Of a stretch of 64,000 bases of DNA, positions 1 to 10,613 are shown in pieces. Position 1 is the stretch's first letter; the number at the start of each line of letters is the position of its first letter. The notes below the pieces were generated by a model, which searched no databases, was not told the origin of the DNA, and saw only the letters and a list, made by a program, of their open reading frames with translations. A program made the translations under genes and the position numbers. This DNA is from Edaphochlamys debaryana (Eukaryota; Chlorophyta; Chlorophyceae; Chlamydomonadales), in NCBI GenBank assembly GCA_016858145.1, contig JAEHOE010000071.1, forward strand, positions 434,001 to 498,000, written 5' to 3'.

Positions 1-109
1 GGCTGCCTCCCTTGCCTCGGGGGCGTAGGGGGCGTGCTGGCATTCCGGCTCAGCTTGCCATTGACGTGTACCGACTGTCGCCTTATGTCCCTGATGTAAC
101 TTCTTGCAG

Positions 110-3100
110 GAGTTTGTCAAGTCCAAGTTTGACCCGGACAAGTTTATCAGCGTCTTCGGCTCCCAATCCACACGCGCCCAGGTCCGTGGGACCTAAGCGC
201 CCTCCCGTTAGCAGGGCCTGGCTAAGCCTGAGCAAGACAGGGCAAGACGCTGCGCTCGGCCAACACCTGTTGCCTGTGCCCCCTTTCCTGCCCCCTGTCC
301 CGTTCATCCCCCCTATCCCCCCAGGTCCTGCCCTGGCTCGATGGCCTGCTGTCCGACCCGCGCGGCCGCAAGCTCATCTACGAGCTTTCGGCCGCGCACC
401 GCAACAGCCTGCTGCTCAACTTCGCCATCCAGAAGATCATGAAGATGGTACGGCAGTGCACGGCGCACGGCAGCCGGATGCCCTAGCACCCTGCTCCCTC
501 TTTTTCCCCTACCGCGTCGGCCGCGTATCTCATCAGGCCCCCGCTCACCGCCCTTCCGTCCCTTCCCCACTCCCACCTCCCGTGTTCGCCCATTCCTCCC
601 CCTGCAGGGCTACCAAGACGAGGTGGCGGCCGCTGGCTCGGGCCTTGCCTCCTACTTCTCCGTGTTCCATAAGCTGCTCACAAACAAGGTACGCAGGGGA
701 GTCGCCGGGCGCAGCTTGTCTGGAGGCGCCTTGGCCCTCATGCCAATGTCCCCTTTTCAGTTACCGTACGCATCAACGCCCCCTGGCGTTTCACTTGCCC
801 CGAAACCTCTCTGGCCCGAAACCTCTCCTCCCACCTCAATCCGGTGGGGCCCCAGGTCTCGGCGCTGGTGGCAGCGGTGCGGCGTGCGGCCGAAGCGGAG
901 GCGGAAGCGGAGGCCGCCCGCGAGGCCGGCGCTGGCGGCTTTACAGGGGCACCGACAGCGGGGTCAGCAGCTGCCACCGCTGCTGCCGCCGCCGCCGCTG
1001 AGGCCGCATCCAGGGCTCAGCAGGAGGTGGCGGCGGTGGTGCGGGAGCTGCAGGACAGCAGCGGGCCCAGCCAGCACACCTACCTGCACGTGCAGGTGGG
1101 GGAGGGGCAGGGCAGGGCAGGGCAGGAGTACGCCTGGAGGGGCGCCGCGGGCGGGCCACGGGGGCGGGGAACAAGGCAGCAAATGTATCTCCCCGTGCAG
1201 GCCGCGCGGATGGTGTCTGCAGGAAACATGCACATGCAGGACACGCTAGTCTGTGCAGGTGTGGGAAAGGCAGGGCAGGGCAAAAGTAGGAAGACCAAGA
1301 GAGGCGGCACACGAGCGTCTGAAGGGAACACTCCCAGCCGTGCACACGGGACACGGGGTCGAGGATTCACGCGGCAAACCTACTGCACTCGCAAGTGGGG
1401 GTGGGGGGGTAGAAGGGGTGGGGACGAGCTCGCCTGGGGTCCTGGGAATGCATGTGCGCATACCGTACAGCAGGATATGCCAACATGCGCCAGCAAGCAT
1501 GTCCGCGCCCCCGCCCCCTCTTCCCCGCCATCCCCTCAGCACGTGCTGCGGCACCTGGGCTCCCAGCCCGGGGGCGAGGCGCTGCTGGCGGCGGCGCAGG
1601 CGCTGGAGGCGGCGGTGGCGGGGGCGGCGACGGGGGTGTCGGTGTGGAGCATGCAGGCGAGCAAGGGGGAAGGGTAGGGGAAAAGAGGGGAGAGGGCCGC
1701 GGATCTACCACCGTCAGTGTTTAGCGAGAGGCCCAGCAGGGGAACCCTCTCGGACGAAGGCTAACCCCGGCTTTTGCGCCACCAAACTCCTGCTCACACG
1801 CAACTCTCACCTTTCCCTCATTGGCCCCCTGCAGAAGCTGTTCCTCCCCCCCGGCTGCCCCTCCCCCCTGGTGGACGCCGCCCACCTGGTGGGGCGCATG
1901 CTGGCGGCGGGGCCCGAGGGGCCGGGGGCGGCGGACGTGGGGAGGCTGCACGCGCTGTACTTCCCCGGCGGGGGGAGAGCGGGGGGTGCGGCGGCGGGGG
2001 CCGGGGGTGGGTCAGGTGGAGGCTCGGCGGCAGGGGGCAGAGACGAGGTCGCCGCGGAGGGCGACGTGGCAGCGGAGGCGCAGGAGCAGGGGCCGCTGTC
2101 GGTTGCGCCGCTGCAGCACCCGCGGCTGCTCAAGTCCCTGCTGGCAGGTGGGCCAAGGGGGTCGGGCTGATTGGGTCGGGCGCACCGTCAGGCAAGGGAC
2201 TGCCCTTGCCCCTGCCCAAAAGCTCGAGCTTTGGCATCCTGACCGCTGCCCCCTACTCCCCTGCCCCCTTGCAAACCCAACGCCCCCCCGCAGCCATCTT
2301 CACGCCAAGCCGCCCCCCCTCCCGGGAGCTCCTCACCTCCTGCTCCCAGCTCCTGGCCCTCGCCACCTGCAGCCGCCCCTCCGCCTCCTCCTCCCCCGCC
2401 CTGTCCGCCCCCGTCCCTTCCGGGGAGCGCGCCGGCAGTGAGGCTCCGGGGCACAGCCGTGACCCCGAGGCTGAGGCGGCGGAGGCTGCCGCCACCGCTG
2501 ACCGAGTGGCGGAGACGGAGGCGGCGCTGCGGTGGGCGGCGGAGCTGGTGCAGCGGGGGACAGGGCCGGGCGGCGGCAGCGGAGGCGGCGGAGGGGGAGC
2601 AGGAGGAGGAGAGGGCACGGGGGGCGGGGGAGGCGTGGGGGTCATGTCGGAGGAGGACCTGGAGATGGCGTCACAGGTGGGGCTTGGGGTAAGGGGGTCG
2701 GGGCCGCGATCGAGGGGAGAGGGCCGCGACTTGGCACCTGGGGCTTGAGGGAAGGGGGTCGGTGTCGGGTTTCCGGGGGCGGGGTGTGGGGCGAGAGGCG
2801 ACAGGGCATACGGCAGCGTGTTTACACCCCAGAGCGTTGCAGTGTGGCCTGCATTGCATGGTCCGAATATCTGACCTACTTCTTGAGCTGCTATCCCCTT
2901 CCCATCCCCCTCCACCCCTCCTCCCCTCCTCCCCTCCACCCGCCCCTCAGCTGGGCCGCCTGCCCGTGGTTGCCGCCGGCCTGCTGCACGCCGTGTCGCA
3001 GACGCTGGGCTCCGCGGCCTTCTTCGACGACCCCCCCGCAGCGGCGGCAGCGGTGCCCGGCATGCTGCGCGTGTCGCTGGTCATCGCAGCGGCGCAGCCG

Positions 3101-5055
3101 CACATGGCAACGCAGGTGGGGACGCGTGGCGTGCCGGCTTGCTTAGGATTGAATGCGTCTGGATGGGTGGGGGGCTGGTGAACAACGTTGGTGTGTTCGA
3201 AGCAGGAAAGTGGGCCGAGCCCTTGAAACGATGAGCCGCGGGACATGCGTGCAGTCATGGTGCAAAGCGCGGGGGACGTGGTGCGCTCCGCGCGAAGCTC
3301 AGGTGGTATCGCGTGCCAGAGGATGGGCGCGGGGCGAAACACGTTTCGACGCCAACCCGCGCCAGAGTGTTGCAACTACTTTTGCTGATACGATATACGA
3401 TATGCATTTCCTGTAGGTAACACAACGATCGGTCCGGGCTGGGTCGGCGAGGTCGGGACCGCAACATGCATGCATCCTCGCAACAGCTGCGCGCAAACTC
3501 GTCGGTACCACCTCGTTCCTTGCACCACAGCATAAGCCACATATCGAATCGGATATCCACTTGCGCTCCTCAGGCTATGGGCGCGACGGCCTTCCGAACA
3601 TGTTCAGTTCGCGACGGGTTGGTTATTTCCCCTGCTATTGACGACACAGTGTAGTGACAAGCATACCATAGCTTCTGGCATCGCGATCTGGGCTTGACGG
3701 GCAAATTTGCGTTTGGCTCCATAACACCGCTTTCCGCGGGAGGCAGCTTCACTGCCGCCGGCTCCCTAGCCCCCGCCTGGTCCCCACCCGATAACGGTCC
3801 TATGGGCTTGTGATGCATGTAGGGATCTTGGAAGCGGTCGCTCGCGGGCGCATGTTGGCCGACATGCTTGAACGCACGGGCGACCTCCGTGCAAGTCGCC
3901 AGAAGTCCATCCGTAGTTATCCTTAGTTATCCTTGGTCGCATGGTCGTATGGGCGTACTGTAGCGTGGCCCTAAGAAACGCTCGCGGGTGATCGCTGACT
4001 TAGGGTTTGACAGGGGCCGACAGGGTTCGACAGGGGCCGACAGGGTTCGACCGCGTACCGGGGGAGGTCGCGAGAGGCCGCCGAACTCCGTGGCCCGGCC
4101 GCCCAGCGGCAGCGGCAGTCGAGTGCGCACACCTCAGGCCACAAACTTCTGCGCTTATGGTTCGCAAGCCCCCTGCTAGCTTGTGCAAAGTCCGAAGGGT
4201 AGCTAGCAACCTGTGAACAGGACAAGGCACGCATACCCTCACCCTGGCTCCCGCCCGCGCTCCCACCACCCTGTCAGGTGCTCACCCACTGGTCCCGCGC
4301 GCTGACCGAGCTGCACCGCTCCGGCCTGCCGGAGCAGTGCCGCCTGGTCCTGGACGCCTGCGTGCTGCTGCTGCGGGAGGCGGCGGAGGCGGACGCGGCG
4401 GAGGCAGAGGCGGCGGCGGACGCGGCAGCCGCCGCCGCGGCGGCGGCCCGGCCCCCCAGCGGCAGCGGGAGTACAGCCATGGCGTCGCCGTTCGGGGCCG
4501 CGGCGGAGCTAGCGGGGAGTGCTGCGTCAGGGCCGGCGGCGGGGGCCGTGAGCGCCGGTGCTGTGACTCGGCAGGTGCTGGAGCTGGTTGAGGCGTGGGG
4601 CAAGGGCGGGGCGGCGGACGCGGCGCTGCTGAGGTACTTCGTGCTGCAGGTGAGGTGGGGCGGAGGGTCCTGTCTGGGTTCCGGGCTCTGGGGGCGTGCT
4701 TGCTTTTGGCTGGATGCGGGGCTCCCTGCTTCACCGCGTCCTCTCGCCCACTCGCCAATACCCGTCACCGCCCTCCCTCCTCCCTCCGTCCCCTCCCCAG
4801 GTGCTGGGCTGCTTCGCCCCGCCCTACCCCCCCGACCTGGCCTCTGCGCTGCTGCGGCTGCTGCTGGCGGGCGGCATGCGGGGGAGCCACATCCGGGGGG
4901 AGGCGCCCGCGGCGCTGCTGCGGGAGTTCCGGGGGGCGGTGGAGGGCCTGGGGCTGGCGCTGAGCGCAAAGGAGCTCAACCTGCTGGCGGAGCTGGCGGG
5001 GGCGGGGGCGGGAGGAGTGGGAGGGGCGGGGGTGGGGGCGGCAGGGGGGCGGTAG
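110..5055 (+). CDS. NELF-C/D (TH1 family) subunit of negative elongation factor, 5'-partial, 11 exons
   Basis: Exons 110-181, 325-447, 608-688, 856-1095, 1201-1212, 1540-1656, 1835-2147, 2294-2676, 2951-3115, 4278-4649 and 4801-5055 join in one frame (710 residues plus stop); the N-terminus lies left of the window. Blocks align by eye with animal NELF-C/D in order: LPWLDGLLSDPRGRKLIYEL, then GYQDEV, HTYLHVQ, LGRLPVVAAGLL, LLRYFVLQ and CFAPPYPPDL. In the family, NELF-C/D is the helical core of the NELF complex that holds RNA polymerase II in promoter-proximal pausing in the nucleus. Alanine/glycine-rich insertions (exons 4, 7, 8 and 10) lengthen it relative to the roughly 590-residue animal protein. 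Exon 5 is a 12-nt microexon. The intron after 1656 needs a GC donor to keep phase 0. All exons are open, unlike copies 2 and 3 nearby, so this is the best candidate for the functional gene. No TGTAA was seen close to the stop. Confidence 0.85.
3231..3743 (+). repeat. Dispersed repeat R1, copy A, inside the NELF-C/D intron
   Basis: This stretch of the 1.16-kb intron 3116-4277 resembles 19943-20481 (same intron of NELF copy 3) and, more distantly, 39033-39562 (intron 3 of STAND gene B), all in the same orientation. Shared landmarks are a 'GGGGCGAAACAC' block, 'GGTCGGGACCGCAACATGCATGC' variants, 'GACGGCCTTCC' and a 'GGCTCCATAACACCG' end. Presence in an unrelated gene points to a mobile or captured sequence. 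No coding capacity or clear terminal repeats were seen. Confidence 0.6.
4009..4052 (+). repeat. 20-bp tandem repeat, about 2.2 copies
   Basis: The unit CGACAGGGGCCGACAGGGTT is repeated head to tail inside the long NELF-C/D intron. Similar 'GGCCGACAGGG' words occur near 9550-9595. Confidence 0.6.
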
Positions 5056-5515
5056 TTGGCTGACGGTAGGTGGACGCCGAGGAAGGTGGGAGGGGCAGGA
5101 GGTAGGGGGGGCAGGAGGGACGAGCCCAGTTTCTGCACATCTTGAGGTGGACGGCAGGATGACTGTTGGAGTTGACCGGCACATGTGCCTGTATGTGAGA
5201 GGGCGGCGTGGTGAGGAAGCCCGGGCCAGACCCGGATCGCTGCACGTTGCACTGACCCCGTGTTGGCGTGCTGTCTTTCACATGCGGTTGGGCTGTGGGG
5301 TCCGCAAGGCATTGCGTTCCTGTTGGCCAGTCGCCATCGGGGGCGAACCGTCAGGCGAACATTTGGATGGGCGTGCATGCAACGAGCGCTGAGCCAGTGC
5401 TGACATCTTAACATGACTCTCACCGGGGCCTGCCCAATTGTTGTCCATCGGGTGCTTGCCCTTAGCACGTGCCGATGCTAGCATAGGCTGCATAGCCCGC
5501 TTAGAACGCTCCCGC
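5056..5515. other. 3' flank of NELF-C/D copy 1
   Basis: Non-coding as far as can be seen. The part up to about 5285 matches the flank of copy 3 (about 21490-21715), including 'GTTGACC(G/A)G(C/G)ACATGTGCCTGTATGTGAGA', so the duplication extended past the stop codon. Confidence 0.6.
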
Positions 5516-6717
5516 CTTATGGCGTTCCACTTGACCCGAAACCTGTCCTCCCACCCCTCTCCGGTGGGGCCAGCGCTGGCGGCATCATGGGGGCACCCTC
5601 AGCAGGGTCTGGGTAGAGTCGAGTTCGCCTTGGGCCTACCCTCACCTCTCATCTCCGCGCCCCCGCCCCTCTCCCCCGCCATCCCCCCAGCACGTGCTGC
5701 GGCACCTGGGCTCCCAGCCCGGGGGCGAGGCGCTGCTGGCGGCGGTGCCGGCGCTGGAGGCGGCGGCCCGCCATCGGGTGGCGGGGGCGGCTACGGGGGT
5801 GGCGGTGTGGAGCATGCAGGCGAGTGAGGGGTAGGGGGGTAGGGGGGAGCGGAGCCACCCCAATTTGCGTCAGATGTAGGCCCGGCAATTAGAGGACCAG
5901 AGGTTGCTGGTGTAGATGTAGGAGAGGGAGGGCAAAGGGGGGGGGGGGCGGGGCTGCGACAGCCACCTAGCCAGCCTCCCGCGCCTCCCAGCCCAGCCCC
6001 TGTCCAGGTGCATGCATCCCTCATCCGTCGCTCCTTGGCTTTATTCTTGCCCCCCCCCCCCCCTGCAGAAGCTGTCCCTCCCCCCCGGCTGCCCCTCCCC
6101 CCTGGTGGACGCCGCCCACCTGGTGGGGCGCATGCTGGCGGCGGGGCCCGAGGGGCCGGGGGCGGCGGACGTGGGGAGGCTGTACGCGCTGTACTTCCCC
6201 GGCGGAGGGAGAGCGGGGGGTGCGGCGGCGGGCGCCGGGGTTGGGTCAGGTGGAGGCTCGGCGGCAGGGGGCAGAGACGAGGTCGCCGCGGAGGGCGACG
6301 TGGCGGCGGAGGCGCAGGAGCAGGGGCCGCTGTCCGTTGCGCCGCTGCAGCACCCGCGGCTGCTCAAGTCCCTGCTGGCAGGTGGGCCAAGGGTGGGGGG
6401 CTGGGGGCTCAGCGGGGTCGGGCCGTGCCCGTGCCCCGGTGCACATGGGTGCCCTTGGGCCCGTAAACTGTTGCACGTCCGCCTGAGCAGGCTGGAGATT
6501 TGGACGCATACCCCCGGTGTGGACCCATACCACCGGTGCGGCTTCTCAAGTTACCCCCCTCCCCTGCCCCCTTGCAATCCCACGCCCCCCCGCAGCCATC
6601 TTCACGCCCAGCCGCCCCCCCCTCCCGGGAGCTCCTCACCTCCTGCTCCCAGCTCCTGGCCCTCGCCACCTGCAGCCGCCCCTCCGCCTCCGCCTCCCCC
6701 GCCTTGTCTGCCCAGCC
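5516..6717 (+). pseudogene. Truncated NELF-C/D copy 2 (exons 6-8 only)
   Basis: The segment starts with sequence matching the intron just before exon 4 of copy 1 (about 778-850), but nearly all of exon 4 is missing. It then carries counterparts of exon 6 (about 5692-5819, with a 12-bp insertion), exon 7 (6069-6381, open, LFLPPGCPSPLVD changed to LSLPPGCPSPLVD) and the first third of exon 8 (from 6597), breaking off near 6717. There is no start, no exons 1-5 and no 3' half, so it cannot encode a NELF subunit. The donor after exon 6 reads CAG|GCGAGT, which supports the GC donor proposed for copy 1. Confidence 0.8.
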
Positions 6718-6729
6718 TGTGGGACTAGC

Positions 6730-7910
6730 TTGTAGACAGCATGAAAGCGTATGTGTACATATCTAGAATGGGTTGGTCCTTGCGCTCTAGGCCGACCACA
6801 AGTCGCACAAGGCGCACAACTGCCCCCCACGCCATCCCCAGCCCCGGGCCCCCGACCGCCGAATCCCCCAACCCCCAACCCACACCCCACCCCGTACACG
6901 CAAAAACACGTGCTCATCTTGGTACGGGCGTAAAGTCTTCCAGGTGCAGGCCCCCCGCACGGCCCAAGGCCTCAATAAGGGTCCCCACCTTCCGCCCCTT
7001 CACCTTGGTCTGCTGCCCTCGTCACCGATGCTCCGCATCCCATCGCTCCGCTCTCCACGCTATCCCCGCCCCACCTCCCAGCCCCTGCCCCCCAACCGCG
7101 GAACCCCCCACCCACCACCCACCGCCCACACCCCACCCTGTCCACGCAAACACACGTACGGCCGCCAGCTCTTCCCGGTGCAGGCCCCCGCACGACCCAA
7201 CTTCTCTGCGAGGATCCCCAGCCTTCGCCGGGACAGAGAAGTAACATGGCCTCCCCCAGCCCGGGGCTGGGGTGGAGCGAAGGCGCGCGCGGGAAACGAG
7301 GTCGGTCGGGTGGGACGTGGGGGAGCCCCCCGGACCTCCCATCGCGCACCGTTTCCGCCATGGCCCCCGCCTTTCCCGCCTTCACGCCACCCGCGGCCAC
7401 TCTTGCCGATGCTTACCCCAAGTGCTTGCCTCCTTCCCGCTCCACGGTGACCTCGCCGCAGCCTCTGGCAGCCACTGTAGCCGTCCGTGGCATCCTCACG
7501 CCCCCGCGCCGCCTTCCTGCGCCTCTTGCGCCCCAACCCACCTCCCACCAACGGCTCCCCTCACCCTGAACTTCTACAGACTTCCGCCTTCCCACCCCTC
7601 GCAGGCGGGGGGCCCAGAACTCCAAGAGGCCAGGGAGACACCATGGGGCTGCGACACTAGGTCGGCCCCAAGCGCAAGAACCAGCCCATTCTCAATTTGC
7701 AGACACAAGCTGGCATGCCGCCCACACGTAGTCCTACGGGCCGGGTAACGGGTTACGAGCCGTCCGAGCACCACTGCGCTTGCGAAGTGCTCTCTCGCAG
7801 CTTGCATAAGTGCTCGTGTACGTTGCAGCTTCTTGCAAAGCGCGAACTCTGCGAAGGACACTTGGCGGGGCCCAGGGCTCAAAGGCGGCTGCCTTGCTAA
7901 AGGGATGGCT
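6730..7910. other. C-rich spacer with an imperfect direct repeat
   Basis: Two similar blocks, about 6805-6970 and 7055-7205, share runs such as 'CCCACCCCGTACACGCAAA' or 'CCCACCCTGTCCACGCAAA' followed by 'GGTGCAGGCCCC'. Only proline-rich, low-complexity open frames are present. No gene is supported. Confidence 0.45.
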
Positions 7911-7914
7911 GGCT

Positions 7915-8780
7915 TTGGTCTGGGATCGCTGACCACTTGAGGGGCGTGCGGTTGGGCGGCCGCGACGGGGGGCCGGGGGGCGTGGACAGCCCGGTGGATG
8001 GCGCTGTGTTCCGTCGGTGTGGTCTCAGGCAGAGGCGGGCGGGGCCGTCAGCGTCTTCAAGCAGAAGGGGTTGGGGGCACGGGGGGCTCAATGGGGTATG
8101 CCTGCTCCAGCTGCCTGCGGGCGAGCGGGGGAGTGAAGCCGTGCAGGAGATACGCGGGGGGGCAACAGCGCGTTTGGTAGGACGTACAAAGTTCGGCGGG
8201 AGCAGTGTCGTGAGATGTCGGGGGGCGCGGGTGATGATTCGCGAGCGGGCGAGGTGAGTGGGGGCTGGGGGAGGGCGGGGGGAAATGGTGGGGCATCAAG
8301 CGGTGCCGGGGCCGAGCCACGTAACGCGAATGGGCGGGGCCCACATCGGGGTTGCGGGAGGGGCACGGTCGAGGGGCAGGGGCAGGGGGGCGGGGGCGCA
8401 TGCGGGGTGCACACCAGGCGCATGTATCCGCTGAGGGGGGTGCTCGCATGGGCAGGTGGCCCTTGGGGGGGGGGCGCGGGGCCGGGCCGGGCGGGGCTGC
8501 CGCGGAGCTACACGGGCCCAACTGCCCCTCGGCAGGTTGCTCCCCTTGCTGGGCGGCACGGTGGATGCCCCCCTCCCCCTCCCTCCGCTCAGCTCGATGG
8601 GGTTGCCGGGGTCTTCCAGAGCGAGGGGTTGTGCTGGGGCGGTTGGCCGGAGAGGGGTAGGGAGGGTGCGCTTGGTGCTGGCGGGGGTGGGGGGCGGGCG
8701 GGGGGGCGCAGCTGCTTGGGGGACGGGCGCTGCACTTCTGACGTGTCCTGGGGTTCCCGAGGGCGCGGGCGTTGATAACG
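7915..8780 (+). repeat. Dispersed repeat R3, copy 1
   Basis: Colinear and clearly similar to 62370-63310 in the same orientation. Shared blocks include 'CGGTGGATGGC', 'AGCAGAAGGGGTT', 'GGCAGGTTGCT', 'CTTGCTGGGCGGCACG' and 'GGCGGTTGGCCGGAGAGGGG'. Both copies carry long proline/alanine-rich open frames on the minus strand, but similarity follows the DNA rather than any recognisable protein. Confidence 0.6.
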
Positions 8781-10613
8781 CGGCACCAAAGATGGTTGCT
8801 GAAGTGTTGGATGCAAAGGTTGAAGCAGGGAATGGCTGGGGCGAGGGGCCGCCTCCCATGGCTTGGTCGAACTCTGCGCAAGGGCTCCGGCCATGGCTGG
8901 GGCATCCTCGGGTGAGAGGAGTGCGATGGCGCAGGGTCGGTCGGCCCGCGGGTGGGGCACGGGGCGGCAGGCGGGCGGGCGGTCGGGCGGGGGCGTTCGG
9001 GGGCGTGGTGTTGGGCGGGGGCTCGGGGCTGGCAGCAGTAGGTGCGAGGGGGGCGCCTATCTGGGGCGTCCTAGGTCCTACGGTTGCTCCAGAGGAGCAG
9101 CAGGGGGCGGGCGGCGCGGGCGAGGGCCAGGCGCTGGGGGCACGGACCGAGGGCTGGGGCCAGCGGGCCGGAGCTGGGGCTGCGGGTGCGTGGGGGGCAA
9201 GTCGCCTGGGGGCGGCCGCCTTGGAGCGGTCTACCCCCCACCCACCCACCCACCCCTCGCAAGACCCATCTTCGACCCCCTCGCGGATCCATCTTGGCAA
9301 GGCGGGCCACCCCCCTGAGCTCCATTGCAGATGTGCCAATATCGATTTCATCCCATCCTCACAACCGGACCCGAAAGCCATCTTGGGCCGGTTCCTATCC
9401 TCCTAGCCATCAGTGCGGACCACCGGCCCGCTCATCAGCAGCGCCGGTCAAGGCTACGCAGCTACGTGCAATTTAGCAAGCTTGGACTCATCGCCTCGGC
9501 GGATGCACTGTTCAGGATGAGGCACCGTATAAGACCCGCCCTAACCGCCGACAGGGTCGACAGCAGCAGGTAGGGCCGACAGGGCCGACAAAGCCCAAAA
9601 CTGACAAACGTGGCAGTTCCTCGCCAAGGTTAGGACTGAGGTCATTGTTGCTTTCTCGTCGCTACCTATACTGTCTCATACAGAAAGCCGAGTATTGTAA
9701 GGCAGAATCGCGTACCTGGGCAGTCCGCGATCGTTAAACAGCAAGCTGCTGCACAGCAGCATAGCGGCGCCCCACATTGCCTGGCCTCTTTCAGGCAAGG
9801 TGCTATTAGTAGTAGGCAAGAACGGCAGTCCTTGGAACACAGACACGGCGGAACTGGTTGGGATTACTGCACAGCTGTGCGCGCCGCGATGCATTTATGC
9901 GCGTTGCAGCCTAAGGCTTGAGATGGCCGGAACGCACTCAGAACTGGGGAACGGGCATTTTTGCCGGCAGGGAAGGGGGGCGTCGGGTGCGTGTCCCCAA
10001 TCGCCCCCCCCCCCTACGCCTCCCCCCTACCTTTACCTTATTGCTCGCATGCCCCCAGCAGCCTTTGTCCCTCCTCTCCTCGTCGCTCCATCCCGCCCGC
10101 CACGCACGCCGCCTAAAGCCGTGCCTATACACGTGAGCGGCCAAGCGGTGGTGGCGGTAGTGGCGGCGGGGTCGCCGCAGTGGGCGCGGCGGCAGTAGTA
10201 GTGCTCGTAAGCAACCGATCGGTTGGGAGTCACACAGTCACTGTCACGATTATTGAATGAACATGCTGTTGCAGGCAACTACGTCCCCGATGGTGTGGCA
10301 GGCGCTCGCAGGGTGGGTTAAGGGTGGAGTATCCTTGAGCCCGTCTCGCCACTTTCACCAGCAGGTGAAGGCGCCGTGGCGCCTCAATTGGATACATTGT
10401 GTGCGTGGAATGAATGAGCCTTGTCTGCTTGATCTGGCTTCAGGCTGGCTCCAGGCTGGCCCTGCTGCCTGTGCGAGGGCTGTCATGGCTTTGGACCACG
10501 GCTTTCGGGGGCAAACCCGCCGTGCAGACCAAGGTGCGCAAGGATAGCCAGGGACGGAGGGCAGGCAGGTGTGAGGAAGGGGCGCTAGCTCAGGGCTAGC
10601 CTCGGTCTCATAT
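8781..10613. other. Spacer upstream of STAND gene A
   Basis: G-rich to about 9310, then mixed composition. Short repeats of 'GGCCGACA' occur near 9550-9595. No coding exons were recognised. The promoter of gene A should lie in the last few hundred bases, but no convincing TATA or other box could be assigned. Confidence 0.4.

Noticed and set aside
8296..9381. 361-residue minus-strand frame rich in Pro/Ala/Arg
   Set aside because: Low-complexity composition typical of G+C-rich non-coding DNA, no domain and no splice support; the similar frame at 62356-63381 is explained by DNA repeat R3.
9650..10200. Possible small RNA or tRNA genes in the spacer before gene A
   Set aside because: No cloverleaf with A and B boxes or other RNA signature could be found by eye.
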